Source: Gluconacetobacter diazotrophicus PA1 5
GTDB taxonomy: Bacteria > Pseudomonadota > Alphaproteobacteria > Acetobacterales > Acetobacteraceae
Length of the DNA stretch: 64,000 bases
Direction: 5' to 3'
NCBI RefSeq assembly: GCF_000021325.1
Contig: NC_011365.1
Coordinates: 2,818,001-2,882,000 of the forward strand
The notes beneath the pieces were generated by a model. It saw nothing but the letters and a program-made list of their open reading frames with translations. It ran no database searches and had not been told where the DNA came from. Both the position numbers and the translations under genes were made by a program. Position 1 is the first letter of the stretch, and the number at the start of each line of letters is the position of its first letter. This document shows, piece by piece, positions 31,276 through 40,342 of this stretch.

Positions 31276-33933
31276 ATGACCCTGAGGCGAAGCCTTATCG
31301 CGGCCACGATTTTAGCAATGCAGTTTGACCTGTCGGCGGCCCTGGCCCAGACAGCGCCATCCCAGACGGCAACGCCCCAAAAACCCGCTACCTCCGGTCA
31401 TCGCCATGTCGCGAAGGCCGGGAAGAAGGCCGGCGCCCCCAAGGCGCATGCCGCGACGGCTTCGGCCGCGACGCCGGGCGTGGTGCCGGCTGCCGCGGTA
31501 TCGACCGCCGCCGTGGCGCCCGTGGTCCCGGTCGCGCCCGTCTATCATGCGCCGCCGCCGGATGCCGGCGAGGCGGTGATCGTCACCGGCACCCACGCCT
31601 ATAACCGGCATGCCCGCGATTCCACGGCGCCGATCACGGTCATTTCCGCCGCCACCCTGCAACGGACCGGCGCGGTCAACCTCGCCGACGCGCTGACGCG
31701 CATGGACCCGTCGATCACCGAGCAGACGATGGGCGCCGACGCGGGCGCGCTGACCTCGTCCATCCGCATGCGCGGCCTGAACCCGAACGAAGTGCTGGTC
31801 CTGGTGGATGGCAAGCGCCGCCACACCACGGCCAACATCTATGCCGACCAGGGGCCGCAGCAGGGTTCGACGCCGGTCGACCTGAACATGCTGCCGGCGA
31901 ATGCGATCGACCATATCGAAATCCTGCGTGACGGCGCGGCGGCCATGTACGGCTCGGACGCCATCGCGGGCGTGGTCAACATCATCACGAAGAAGACGGC
32001 GCACGGGCTGAACCTGACCGGGCAGACCGGGGCCAATGCCTATAACGGCGACGGCTGGCAGTACCAGACCGGTATCGATGGCGGCTTCAGCTTCCTGGGC
32101 GATGGCTATGTCCATATTTCCGGACAGGTCGAGCATGCCGACCACATGGTGCCGAAGGGCGCGTCCGACCTGCGTACGGACCCGAACAACGCGGATTACG
32201 GGGGGGTGAACTTCCCCAGCAATTCGAACATGATCATGAGCACGCCGGAGGAGACGCGCGAAAACCTGCTGATCAATTTCGGCAAGACGGTGACCGAGGG
32301 CATCGATTTCTACGGCCAGATCACCTACGCCCATCGCCACAGCGAGGCGTACGAGAACTACCGCACGCCGACGAAGGCGCCGCAGATCTATCCGGCCGGC
32401 TTCTCGCCGCTCGAGACGATCGACGAAAACGACTTCGCCGCGACGCTGGGCCTGAAGGGCGACAATTTCCTGGGCTTCGACTGGGATGTCAGCACGACCT
32501 ACGGCCAGGATGACGATACGATCGGCAACAAGAACACCGCCAATCCGAACATGCTGAGCACCGACCCCACGGTGTGCGGCACGAACCCGGCGAACGCGGC
32601 CACCTATTCGACGGACGGCTGCGGCTGGTCGCCGACCACGGTGCTGGCCGAGCGGTATTCGCTGGCGCAATGGACGAACAACGCGGATTTCCGCCGTCGC
32701 CTGAAGATTGCCAACGTCGTGCCGGTGACGGTGGCCTTCGGCGCCGAGCATCGTCTGGAACAGTACCAGATCTGGCCGGGCAATCCGCCGTCCTACCAGA
32801 TCGGCGGCACGCAGGGTTATGCCGGCCTGATGCCGGAAAACGCGGGCAAGTGGGGCCGTGACATCTGGGCCGGCTACCTGGACGGCGACTTCCACCTGCT
32901 GCCGCACTGGGACCTGGATTTCGCGGGCCGGTTCGAGCACTACACCGATTTCGGCAACACCGAGAACGGCAAGGTCTCGACGCGCTACGATTTCACCAAG
33001 CGCATCGCCATCCGTGGCACGGTCAGCAACGGCTTCCGCGCGCCGACCCTGCCGGAAGAACATTTCAGCGCCCTGAACGTGTCGCCCACCGGCGCCACGG
33101 GCCTGCTGTCGACCACCAGCGCCGCGGGCCAGTCGGTCGGTGCGCTGCCGCTGAAGCCGGAGCGCTCGTTCAGCGCCGAGGCCGGCCTGGTGCTGGAGCC
33201 GATCGACGGTTGGCACGTGTCGGCCGACGTCTACCAGATCAACATCCGCGACCGCATTTTCGGCAGCTCGACCTTCAGTGACAGCGATGCGCTGAATGCG
33301 ATCGCCATGACCGGTGCCTCGCTGCCGGCCGGCATCACCAATTCCGACGTGTTCGTGAACTACTTCGCCAATGTCGGCAGCACGAAGACGCAGGGCCTGG
33401 ACATCATGTCCGACTACCTGCTGCGCCTGAACCAGTACGGCAACGTGGACCTGAGCCTGGGCGTCAACCTGAACCGCACGAAGGTGACCCGCACCAACAC
33501 CCTGGCCAACAGCCTGCCGGCGCTGAACGCGCAGACCGCGTCCTACCTGACCAACGGCGCGCCGAAGAACAAGATCGTCCTGCAGGCGCACTGGACCATC
33601 GGCCAGTGGGACGTCAACGTCCGCCAGACCCGCTATGGCGCGACCACGATCCTGCAGACCTACGAGGACCAGGCCCCGGAGGCGCTGCAGTACTCGAACA
33701 CCCAGTGGCTGTCGTTCAAGAACACCGCCGCGTGGATGACCGACCTGGAAGTGGGCTATCGCCTGAACCACATCTGGCACTTCGCCGTGGGTGCGAACAA
33801 CATCTTCAACGTCCGTCCGCGCCGCCTGCCGCTGATCGTCAACTACCTGGGCGCCAACCAGTTCGACCAGAACTCGTCCGGCATCCCCTTCACCGGCGGC
33901 TACTACTACGGCCGGATCAACGCATCGTTCTGA
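31276..33933 (+). CDS. TonB-dependent receptor (885 aa)
   Basis: Outer-membrane receptor for an unknown ligand. Signal peptide ~1-24 (ending SAALAQ), then a ~70-residue Ala/Pro/Val-rich spacer. Plug: EAVIVTGTHAYNRHARDSTAPITVIS, NLADALTRMDPSIT, SIRMRGLNPNEVLVLVDGKRRH, DHIEILRDGAAAMYGSDAIAGVVNIITKK. Barrel ends with YYYGRINASF (terminal Phe). The short-plug form with 'LVLVDGKRRHTTA' and 'AMYGSDAIAGVVNIITKK' is typical of CirA/BtuB-like or substrate-general receptors rather than siderophore-specific FhuA types. Codon choice is strongly biased to C-ending codons in the second half, suggesting high expression. A perfect terminator follows. Confidence 0.9.
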   Translation: MTLRRSLIAATILAMQFDLSAALAQTAPSQTATPQKPATSGHRHVAKAGKKAGAPKAHAATASAATPGVVPAAAVSTAAVAPVVPVAPVYHAPPPDAGEAVIVTGTHAYNRHARDSTAPITVISAATLQRTGAVNLADALTRMDPSITEQTMGADAGALTSSIRMRGLNPNEVLVLVDGKRRHTTANIYADQGPQQGSTPVDLNMLPANAIDHIEILRDGAAAMYGSDAIAGVVNIITKKTAHGLNLTGQTGANAYNGDGWQYQTGIDGGFSFLGDGYVHISGQVEHADHMVPKGASDLRTDPNNADYGGVNFPSNSNMIMSTPEETRENLLINFGKTVTEGIDFYGQITYAHRHSEAYENYRTPTKAPQIYPAGFSPLETIDENDFAATLGLKGDNFLGFDWDVSTTYGQDDDTIGNKNTANPNMLSTDPTVCGTNPANAATYSTDGCGWSPTTVLAERYSLAQWTNNADFRRRLKIANVVPVTVAFGAEHRLEQYQIWPGNPPSYQIGGTQGYAGLMPENAGKWGRDIWAGYLDGDFHLLPHWDLDFAGRFEHYTDFGNTENGKVSTRYDFTKRIAIRGTVSNGFRAPTLPEEHFSALNVSPTGATGLLSTTSAAGQSVGALPLKPERSFSAEAGLVLEPIDGWHVSADVYQINIRDRIFGSSTFSDSDALNAIAMTGASLPAGITNSDVFVNYFANVGSTKTQGLDIMSDYLLRLNQYGNVDLSLGVNLNRTKVTRTNTLANSLPALNAQTASYLTNGAPKNKIVLQAHWTIGQWDVNVRQTRYGATTILQTYEDQAPEALQYSNTQWLSFKNTAAWMTDLEVGYRLNHIWHFAVGANNIFNVRPRRLPLIVNYLGANQFDQNSSGIPFTGGYYYGRINASF

Positions 33934-33962
33934 CCCGGTTTTTCCAGTCCGACGCTTCGGGG

Positions 33963-33987
33963 CCCGCGGTTGCATTGCAACCGCGGG
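33963..33987 (+). terminator. Rho-independent terminator after the receptor gene
   Basis: CCCGCGGTTGCA / TGCAACCGCGGG, a perfect 12-bp stem with minimal loop (33963-33987), followed by TTTCGTCGTTCT, 30 bp after the stop. Confidence 0.8.
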
Positions 33988-34129
33988 TTTCGTCGTTCTG
34001 GGACGCATGACGCAACGGTATGACCGCATGCGGAAATAGAATTAGGGCGGGGGGGTATTCCGTCCTATTGTTTCGCAAGGAACGTGCTGCCCGGCATCGC
34101 GGGCGGCGCCCCGTATCGGAGAGATCGTC

Positions 34130-34348
34130 ATGCTGGCCGACATCCTTCACGGTCCCGTGATCCCCGACCCTGCCGTCGCCACGCGCGAGGTCGCGCGCGC
34201 CGCATCCGCCTCTTTCGCCCAAGGGTCCGGGCCGGTCGTCTCGGCCAACGGCCGCGACGCGGCGGCGCGGACGCCCGAGCAGATTCACGCCGCCCATCAT
34301 GCGGGGCTTCGTCAGTCGCGCGGCCGGGTGAAGTCGGGCCGGGCGTAA
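34130..34348 (+). CDS. Small hypothetical protein (72 aa)
   Basis: ATG at 34130 with GGAGAG 8 bases upstream. Product MLADILHGPVIPDPAVATRE... is polar, Ala-rich, ends in a basic tail (RQSRGRVKSGRA) and has no recognisable domain. The good ribosome binding site and lack of a longer overlapping gene support it. Confidence 0.5.
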   Translation: MLADILHGPVIPDPAVATREVARAASASFAQGSGPVVSANGRDAAARTPEQIHAAHHAGLRQSRGRVKSGRA

Positions 34349-34353
34349 CCGGT

Positions 34354-34728
34354 TCAGAGTCCCGGCGTGCGGCAGATCGCCTCGATTTCATGCCGGTCCG
34401 GGTCCAGCACGCTGGCCGAGAAATAGGGACCGCCATGGTCGGTCTGCAGGCATGGCGTGGTGCGGCCGCGCCCGCCCGCCGCCAGGGCGGCCATGTGGAA
34501 TTCCTCGACCGCCGTGCGGCTGTGCGCCGCGAAGGCGATCTGGACGTGCCCCGGTGGGGCGTCGTGCAGGGTCAGCCACAGGAACGGGTCCCGTCCCGTC
34601 AGGCCGTAGCCCGCATATTCCAGCCCGTCCCGCACCGTGCACACCAGACCCAGCGGGGTCAGGACCCGGTCGTAGAAGGCGCAGGCGCGCAGCAGGCTGG
34701 TGACCCGGATGGAGATATGATCGATCAT
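34354..34728 (-). CDS. VOC-superfamily (glyoxalase/bleomycin-resistance-like) protein (124 aa)
   Basis: Reverse strand, ATG 34728 with GGAGG upstream. Typical single VOC unit: MIDHISIRVTSLLRACAFYDRVLTPLGL, a metal-ligand His at position 4, HVQIAFAAHSRTAVEEFHMAALAAGG, and the C-terminal YFSASVLDPDRHEIEAICRTP with Asp-Pro-Asp-x-H-x-(I)-E-x supplying the Glu ligand. Sub-family function (epimerase, dioxygenase, resistance) is not assignable. Confidence 0.85.
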   Translation of the reverse strand: MIDHISIRVTSLLRACAFYDRVLTPLGLVCTVRDGLEYAGYGLTGRDPFLWLTLHDAPPGHVQIAFAAHSRTAVEEFHMAALAAGGRGRTTPCLQTDHGGPYFSASVLDPDRHEIEAICRTPGL

Positions 34729-34929
34729 CGCCTGTCCTCCCCCGGTGGCGGGCAGCGGATGCGCGCATCGCCGCGGCTCTGCGGCCGCTGATGTGGGGCG
34801 GGGGGATGGTGGCATGGTCGCCGGCCATCGCGCGATCACGCTTGTGCGACGGACGTGAGAGGGAGGTCCCGCGCCGGGTCGCCGCCGCGCTTTCAATCAG
34901 GCCCACAGCGCGGCTTTGCGGCGGTTGTC

Positions 34930-35096
34930 AGAACGCTTTTGGAACTGTGGGCTGGTGAGCGAGAGTGACCCGGCACGGGTCGCGGCCAGCGTGTGTTTTT
35001 GAGCACCGAAGCGCAGCGGCCTTGTGGGCCGTGAGCATCGGAGCGCAGAAAACGCGCGCTGGATCGCCGCCAGCGCGCGGTTCCAAAAGTGTTCCT
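34930..35096. repeat. Long-stem intergenic repeat, copy B
   Basis: Outer arms AGAACGCTTTTGGAAC (34930-34945) and GTTCCAAAAGTGTTCCT (35080-35096) are complementary with one mismatch. Inner blocks GCTGGTGAGCGAGAG (34952-34966) and GGATCGCCGCCAGCG match copy A (reverse-complemented) and copy C. The interior also shares GAGCACCG.AGCGCAGCGGCCT and GGCCGTGAGCA with copy A. It begins at the stop codon of the reverse-strand receptor remnant (35095). The rest of 34729-34929 holds nothing recognisable. Confidence 0.75.
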
Positions 35097-36356
35097 ACAG
35101 GTTGGCGGTGAAGGAGAACTTGAAGGTCCTGGGCAGTCCTTCCAGCAGGTAGCCGTTGAAGGCCGAGGCCCAGTAGCGGGTATTGGCCAGGTTATCGACG
35201 CCGAAGCGCAGCGTCAGCGGCTTGTGATCGACCGCGAAGGTGTAGCGCGCCGCCAGGTCGAAGCGCGTCCAGACCGGCAGGTGCAGCGTATTGGCGGTGT
35301 TGACCCACTGCTTGCCCGTATTGACCACGCGGCCGACGACCGTCGCCCCCTTCAGGAAGGGCAGGTCGTATTCCAGGTTGCCGTTGATCGTGTAGTTGGG
35401 CACGCCGATCGCGCTGTGGCCGTCCTGCAGGCCGCCGGCGGTGCGCCGCAGGTCGGCGTCGATGACCGTGCCGCCGCCGTTGAAGCGCAGGCCCGGCAGG
35501 ATCTGGCCGTTGACGTTCAGTTCGATGCCGCGATTGCGTTGCAGCCCGTCCTCGGTGAAGCGGTAGGTGCCGGTGTTGCCGATCGCCTGGGTGTAGGCGT
35601 TGGGCTGCGAGATCTCGTAGACCGCGAGCGACGTGCTGAAGCGGCCGGTGTCGTATTTGGCGCCGACTTCGTACTGCGTCGATTTGTAGGGGGCGAACAC
35701 CTGCCCGACATTGACGACGTTGCCCGATGCCGTCTGGCCCGGCGACAGGCCCTCGATCCGGTTGAAATAGAGCGCGGTGCGGCGCGTCGGATGCACGACC
35801 AGCCCTACGACCGGGGTGATGGCGTCCTGGTCGTAACGCGAATTGACCGGCCCCCGGCCGGAGGGCACGTAGTCGTAGCCGTCGATCAGCATGTTCTGGT
35901 AGCGGAACCCGGCCGTCAGCGCGACGCGGTCGCGGAAGAAGGACATGGTGTCCGAGAAGAACAGGCTGTACAGCCGCGTGTCGTTGATCGGCTGCGGGTT
36001 GCCGACATTGCCGCCGTTGAAGGTGTTGGCCAGCGGCGCCGTATAGGCCGTGCGGTAGATGTTGGTGGAAATCGAGGTCAGGGCCATCGAATAGGCCGTG
36101 TCCGTTTCCTCCCACAGGGCGGAGCCGCCGGCGTTGATCTCGTGCCGGACCGGGCCGGTGTCGAAATGGGCGCGCACGCCGGCGCGGGTGCTTTCGTTCG
36201 TCTGCACGTAGGGGACGTACATGCTGCCGGCGGTGCCGTCGCCCGTGGCGGTGTCGGTGACGGTGGGGTTGGAATAATTGCCCTGCTCGTTCCCGCCCAT
36301 GCCGCCGAACGCGCCGTAGAGGGTGACGTGCTTGGACAGGTCGTGTTCGACGTTGA

Positions 36357-37532
36357 TACCAACTCTGGTCCGCCCTGACTCATATGTGATTGCCTGACGG
36401 TATCGTTCTGGAACGAGCTGTGATTCACAGGATGCCGAACCGGGCGGGAGGCATCCGAATGGGCGGGGCGTTAGCGTTGCGTGAGGATTATGATGCGGCG
36501 GGACTGCGTGCTCTGGCGCGGACAACGAGGCATGCGGGCCAGGCGCGTCGGCTTCTGGCGCTGGCGGCGATCTACGATGGTGCTTCACGCGGAGACGCGG
36601 CACGACTGGCTGGGACGGATCGGCAGATTGTGCGGGACTGGGTGGTGCGTTTCAACGCCGAGGGCCCGGATGGCGTGCGGGATCATCATGGGGGCGGTGT
36701 CGTTCCCCGCCTGACACCAGCCATGTTGGAAGCCCTGATGCGCCGGATCGAGGACGGCCCGATCGCTGCCGTGCATGGGGTGGTGCGCTGGCGGCAGGCT
36801 GATCTGGGGCAATGGCTTTATGAGGAATTCGGCGTCTCTCTTTCGCGCAGCCGGCTGAGCGCCGTTATCCGGGGCCTCGATTTCCGCCTTCTGACGGGAC
36901 GCCCCCGGCACCATGCCCAGGATCCCGAGGCCCAGGACGTTTTTAAAAAAGCTTCCCCGACGTCATAGCCGGGATCCGGGCCCGGCATCCCGGCAAGGCC
37001 ATCGAACTCTGGTGGGGCGACGAGGCGAGGGTCGGCCAGAAAACGAAGCTGACGCGGCGATGGGCCAGGCGTGGCACCCGTCCACGGGCCATCTCCGATC
37101 AGCGTACACGTTCGGCCTGGATCTTCGGAGCGATCTGTCCGGAACTGGGCAAGGGGGCGGCCCTCGTCCTGCCCTGGTGCAACCTCCACGCCATGAACCA
37201 GCATCTTGCCGAGATTTCCCAGGCCGTCGCGCCAGAAGCACACGCCGTCCTCATCGTCGATCAGGCAGCGTGGCATACCAGCCCAAAACTCGACATCCCC
37301 GCCAACATCACCATCCTGCCGCTTCCGCCACGCTCGCCCGAACTCAATCCGGTGGAAAACGTCTGGCAGTTCATGCGCAATACCTGGCTGTCAAACCGGA
37401 TCTTCCGCACCTATGACGACATCGTCGATATCTGCTGCCACGCCTGGAACCAACTCGTCGACCAGCCCTGGCGCATCATGTCTCTCGGGCTACGACAATG
37501 GGCACATGGGTTTTAACAAACAGGAGTTGGTA
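36357..37532 (+). mobile_element. IS630-family insertion sequence (1176 bp)
   Basis: Ends TACCAACTC... and ...GAGTTGGTA are inverted repeats. Flanked by TGA on both sides (36354-36356 and 37533-37535). IS630 elements normally duplicate TA; taking the element as 36359-37530 with TA duplicated would leave the receptor halves out of frame, whereas a TGA duplication restores the reading frame. Carries a two-frame transposase. Confidence 0.8.
36432..37516 (+). CDS. IS630-family transposase with -1 ribosomal frameshift (orfA/orfB)
   Basis: Frame A from ATG 36432 (a TTG at 36390 is also in frame) to the stop at 36968: HTH region (ARRLLALAAIYDGASRGDAARLAG, RWRQADLGQWLYEEFGVSLS). At 36941-36951 the run TTTTAAAAAAG gives a slippery A-AAA-AAG; slipping back one base joins FKK to SFPDVIAGIRARHPGK and then frame B to 37516. 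Frame B holds the DDE residues: ELWWGDEARVGQK, LIVDQAAWHTS and LPPRSPELNPVENVWQFMR. The joined product would be ~360 aa, normal for the family. Frame B has no start of its own near its beginning. Confidence 0.85.
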
Positions 37533-38599
37533 TGAGCATGCCGAAGATGTAGTTCAACTGGTTATAGGCCCAGGGCTGGCCGAAATTGCTGGCGGGGGCT
37601 GCCGGGCGCGGGACGGCGGTGACGCCGGTGCCCAGGAAGATGGCCGGCCGGCCCCAGTCCACGCCCTGGTTCTGGTAGTCCATGTCCAGCGAGATGCGGG
37701 TGCGGTCGTCATGCCAGTCGAAATCCGCGCCCAGGGCGGCGGAATGGCGATGTTCGTGGTCGATGGAATCCTCGCCGGACTGGCCGGCGACGTTCAGCCG
37801 GAAGCCGAAGGCGTTGTCCCGGCCGAAGCGGCGGCCGAAATCGACGCTGCCGCCGCCCAGGGCGTTGCTGGTGTAGTCGCCGGTGACCTGGGTGATCGGC
37901 GTGTCGGTCGCGTGCTTGAACATCAGGTTGATGTTGCCGCCGATGGCCGAGCCGCCGGGCGCGGCCCCGTTGAGGAACGCGCTGGCGCCGTTCAGCACCT
38001 GCACCTGGTCGTAGAGCTGCGGCGAGACGAGCTGGCGGGGGGTGATGCCGTACAGGCCGTTGATCGACACGTCGTCGCCGTCGATCTGGAAGCCGCGGAT
38101 CACGAACATCTCGGAGAAATTGCCGTATCCGTACGTGGTGCGGACGGACGGATCGTTCTCCAGCACCTGGCCCAGGGTCTGGGATTGCTGGTTCAGGATC
38201 AGGCTGGAGGTGTAGCTGCGGACGTTGAAGGGGACGTCCAGGCCCTTCTTGGTCCCCAGTACGCCCAGTTGGCCGCCGCTGATGACCTGCATCTGGTTCT
38301 GTCGCCTGGCCGTCACCACGATCTTTTCGTCCTTCGTGGCTTCGGACCGGGTCGGGGTGTCCTGCTTGCCGGCGTCGGGTGTTTTTTGGGGGTGCGTCTG
38401 GTTCTGGTTCTGGTTCTGGCTCTGGCTTGGGATCCGGGTCTGGTCCGCTGCCCGGGCGGGCGCCAGCGGCAGGATGCCGGTCGCGACGGTCAGGAGGACG
38501 AACCCGGCGGCGTGGGGCCGGTGATCGGGCGACGGGCGAAGGAACAGGGTCACGGGGGCCTCGGTGATAGCAATTTCGAGGCCACGTGATATTCGACAC

Positions 38600-38614
38600 T
38601 GAGAATTATTCGCA
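38600..38614. promoter_or_regulatory. Fur-like box upstream of the split receptor
   Basis: TGAGAATTATTCGCA is a near-perfect 7-1-7 palindrome (TGAGAAT-N-ATTCTCA, one mismatch), ~47 bp upstream of the GTG at 38553. The frame extending upstream of that GTG (to 38637) would translate this box, which argues against the longer start. Confidence 0.6.
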
Positions 38615-38764
38615 ACATGAATTTCGGTTCCGGACAATGTTTTACGGCCTTTCGCGGGATGTGTGGCGCGGCCGACACATGCGAGTGGCTCGCAATTGCA
38701 AATTGTGCGGGGCTGTCATTCCGGGTGGGCGGGACGCACTGGCTCCGGCGCGTCCCGCGGGGTT

Positions 38765-38858
38765 GTTACAGGCTGTTTCAAAAGCCCTGATGCTGAGCGA
38801 GAGCGGCCCGAAATGCGCATCGGATCGCCGGCAGCAGGGCTTTTGAACAGCCTGTTAC
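38765..38858. repeat. Long-stem intergenic repeat, copy C (short form)
   Basis: Outer arms 38765-38789 and 38835-38858 pair over 24 bp with one bulged T and one mismatch. Between them are ATGCTGAGCGAGAGC and GGATCGCCGGCAGC, the inner blocks of the family, but the ~60-bp middle section of copies A and B is absent. The right arm includes the stop codon of the reverse-strand tolC-like gene, so the hairpin forms at the end of that transcript. Confidence 0.8.
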
Positions 38859-40342
38859 TGGCAAGGTGCGGAGTCGGGGCACGCATCCTGCCAGCCGACG
38901 CGGTCCAGCGTCGCTACCGCGCCGGTCCAGGGGACCCAGCCGGGGGCGCGGGCGCGGCGCAGGGCGGTGTTCGGGTCGTAGGTCCGTTCGCCCGGCAGCA
39001 GGGTGGCGGCCGACAGGCGGCCGATGGTGGCCAGCAGGCTGGCCTCGGCCACGATCGTGTCGTGGCGGCTTTCGGCCAGCGAGACCTCGGCCGCGCGCAG
39101 GTTCTGGTCGGCGATCAGCACGTCGATGGTGCTGCGCATGCCGTAGCCGTATTCGGTCTGGTAGCCGCGCAGGGCCGTGGTGGCCGACGCCACCTGCGCG
39201 CGGCCGGCGCGGATGGCCACCATGCCGGACTGGACCTGCTGCCAGGCGGTGACCACGCCCTGGATCGCGGCGCGGCGCGAGGCCTCGACGGTCTGGCGCG
39301 CGGTTTCGAACCTGTCGCGCGCCTGGCGGATCTGCGCGCTGTACAGGCCGCCGCTTTCGATCGGCTGGCTGAAGGTGACCATGCCCGTGACCTCCTGGTC
39401 GTAGGCCGATCCGTGGAAGGGCGAGGCCGCGCCGATCGACCCCAGGGTGGCCCGCACGCCGATCGTGGGGTTCCACGATGCGCGGGCGACGTCGATGTCG
39501 GCCGCGCTGGCGTCCTGGGCCGCGCGGTCGCGCGCCAGGGCGGGGTTGGATTGCTGGGCCAGCGCCACCGCCTGGGGCAGGGTGGCGGGCAGGGCGGGCA
39601 GGGCCTCGGGCTGGGTCAGCGGCCCCGGGTCCGCCCCGACGGCGGCGCGGAAGGTGGCGCTGCTGGCGGTCAGTTGCGCCTGCGCGGCCGCCAGCGCGGC
39701 CTCGGCGGCGTCGCGCTGGGATTCGGCCTGTTCGACGTCGGTCCGCGTCACCTGCCGGGTGGCGTCGCCCCCCAGGTTGAAGCGCGTGGTGGTCAGCCGG
39801 GCCTGGCGGGTCAGGGTGCCCAGGTCGGCCTGGCGCACCGCCAGGATGTCGCGGTCGCGCAGCACGTCCATGTAGGCGGAGACGACGGTCTGGAAGGTCT
39901 GGGCCTCGGTCAGGCGCAGGGCGTGGCCGGCGGCGTAGGACCGGGCGTCGGCGGCGCGGACCTTGTTGGCGACCTGGCCGCCGGTATAGATTGGCTGGTT
40001 GACGGCCAGGTAGGTCTCGGCGTCGTTGGTCTGGAACGATCCCAGCGCGTATTCGCCGGTATAGGGTCCCTGCTGGTAGACGGCGTTGACGTTGGCGGTC
40101 ACGGTCGGGCGCCAGCCGCTGCGGGCCTGGGCCGAATCCTCGGTCGCCGCGCGCTGCGCCGCCTGCTGGCCCAGCAGGCCGGGATTGCCCCGGTACGCCA
40201 GCGCCAGGGCCTGCTGCAGGGTCATGGCCGTACCTTGGGCCGTACCTTGGGCTGTAGCCTGGGCCGTATTTTGGGCCGAAGCCGGGCCCGGTTCCTGGAG
40301 GGCCGCGGCCGCGACCAGTCCGGCGAGGATCATCTTATTCAT
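38855..40342 (-). CDS. TolC-family outer-membrane efflux protein (495 aa)
   Basis: Outer-membrane channel of a tripartite exporter. Signal peptide 1-23 (ending PASA), then a repeated AQATAQGTAQGTA stretch. Two OEP repeats: MTLQQALALAYRGNPGLLGQQAA ... LAVNQPIYTGGQV ... DVEQAESQRDAAEAALAAAQ and LPQAVALAQQSNPALARDRA ... VTFSQPIESGGLYSAQIRQARDR ... LIADQNLRAAEVSLAESRHD. These are the long coiled-coil helices with the LxQPIY.GG strands of TolC. ATG overlaps the upstream permease stop by 8 bp. Last gene of a five-gene reverse-strand operon. Confidence 0.9.
   Translation of the reverse strand: MNKMILAGLVAAAALQEPGPASAQNTAQATAQGTAQGTAMTLQQALALAYRGNPGLLGQQAAQRAATEDSAQARSGWRPTVTANVNAVYQQGPYTGEYALGSFQTNDAETYLAVNQPIYTGGQVANKVRAADARSYAAGHALRLTEAQTFQTVVSAYMDVLRDRDILAVRQADLGTLTRQARLTTTRFNLGGDATRQVTRTDVEQAESQRDAAEAALAAAQAQLTASSATFRAAVGADPGPLTQPEALPALPATLPQAVALAQQSNPALARDRAAQDASAADIDVARASWNPTIGVRATLGSIGAASPFHGSAYDQEVTGMVTFSQPIESGGLYSAQIRQARDRFETARQTVEASRRAAIQGVVTAWQQVQSGMVAIRAGRAQVASATTALRGYQTEYGYGMRSTIDVLIADQNLRAAEVSLAESRHDTIVAEASLLATIGRLSAATLLPGERTYDPNTALRRARAPGWVPWTGAVATLDRVGWQDACPDSAPCQ

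Larger units (their letters stand above)
35095..38553 (-). pseudogene. TonB-dependent siderophore receptor split by an IS630-type element
   Basis: N-terminal half 38553-37533: GTG start with GAGG upstream, signal peptide (FVLLTVATGILPLAPARA), Gln/Asn-rich spacer, plug (DEKIVVTARRQNQ, SVRTTYGYGNFSEMFVIRGFQIDGDD, LYDQVQVLNGASAFLNGAAPGGSAIGG). C-terminal half 36356-35095: barrel (EHDLSKHVTLYGAFGG ... RFGVDNLANTRYW ... FKFSFTANL). Deleting the IS and one TGA flank gives an uninterrupted 759-residue receptor with ...FGMLNVEHDLSKH across the join. As it stands the gene cannot make a functional barrel. A Fur-like box sits ~50 bp upstream of the start. Confidence 0.85.

Noticed and set aside
31312-34029. 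A 905-residue reverse frame opposite the TonB receptor
   Set aside because: Shadow of the receptor gene; Arg/Val/Asp-rich composition and no recognisable motif.
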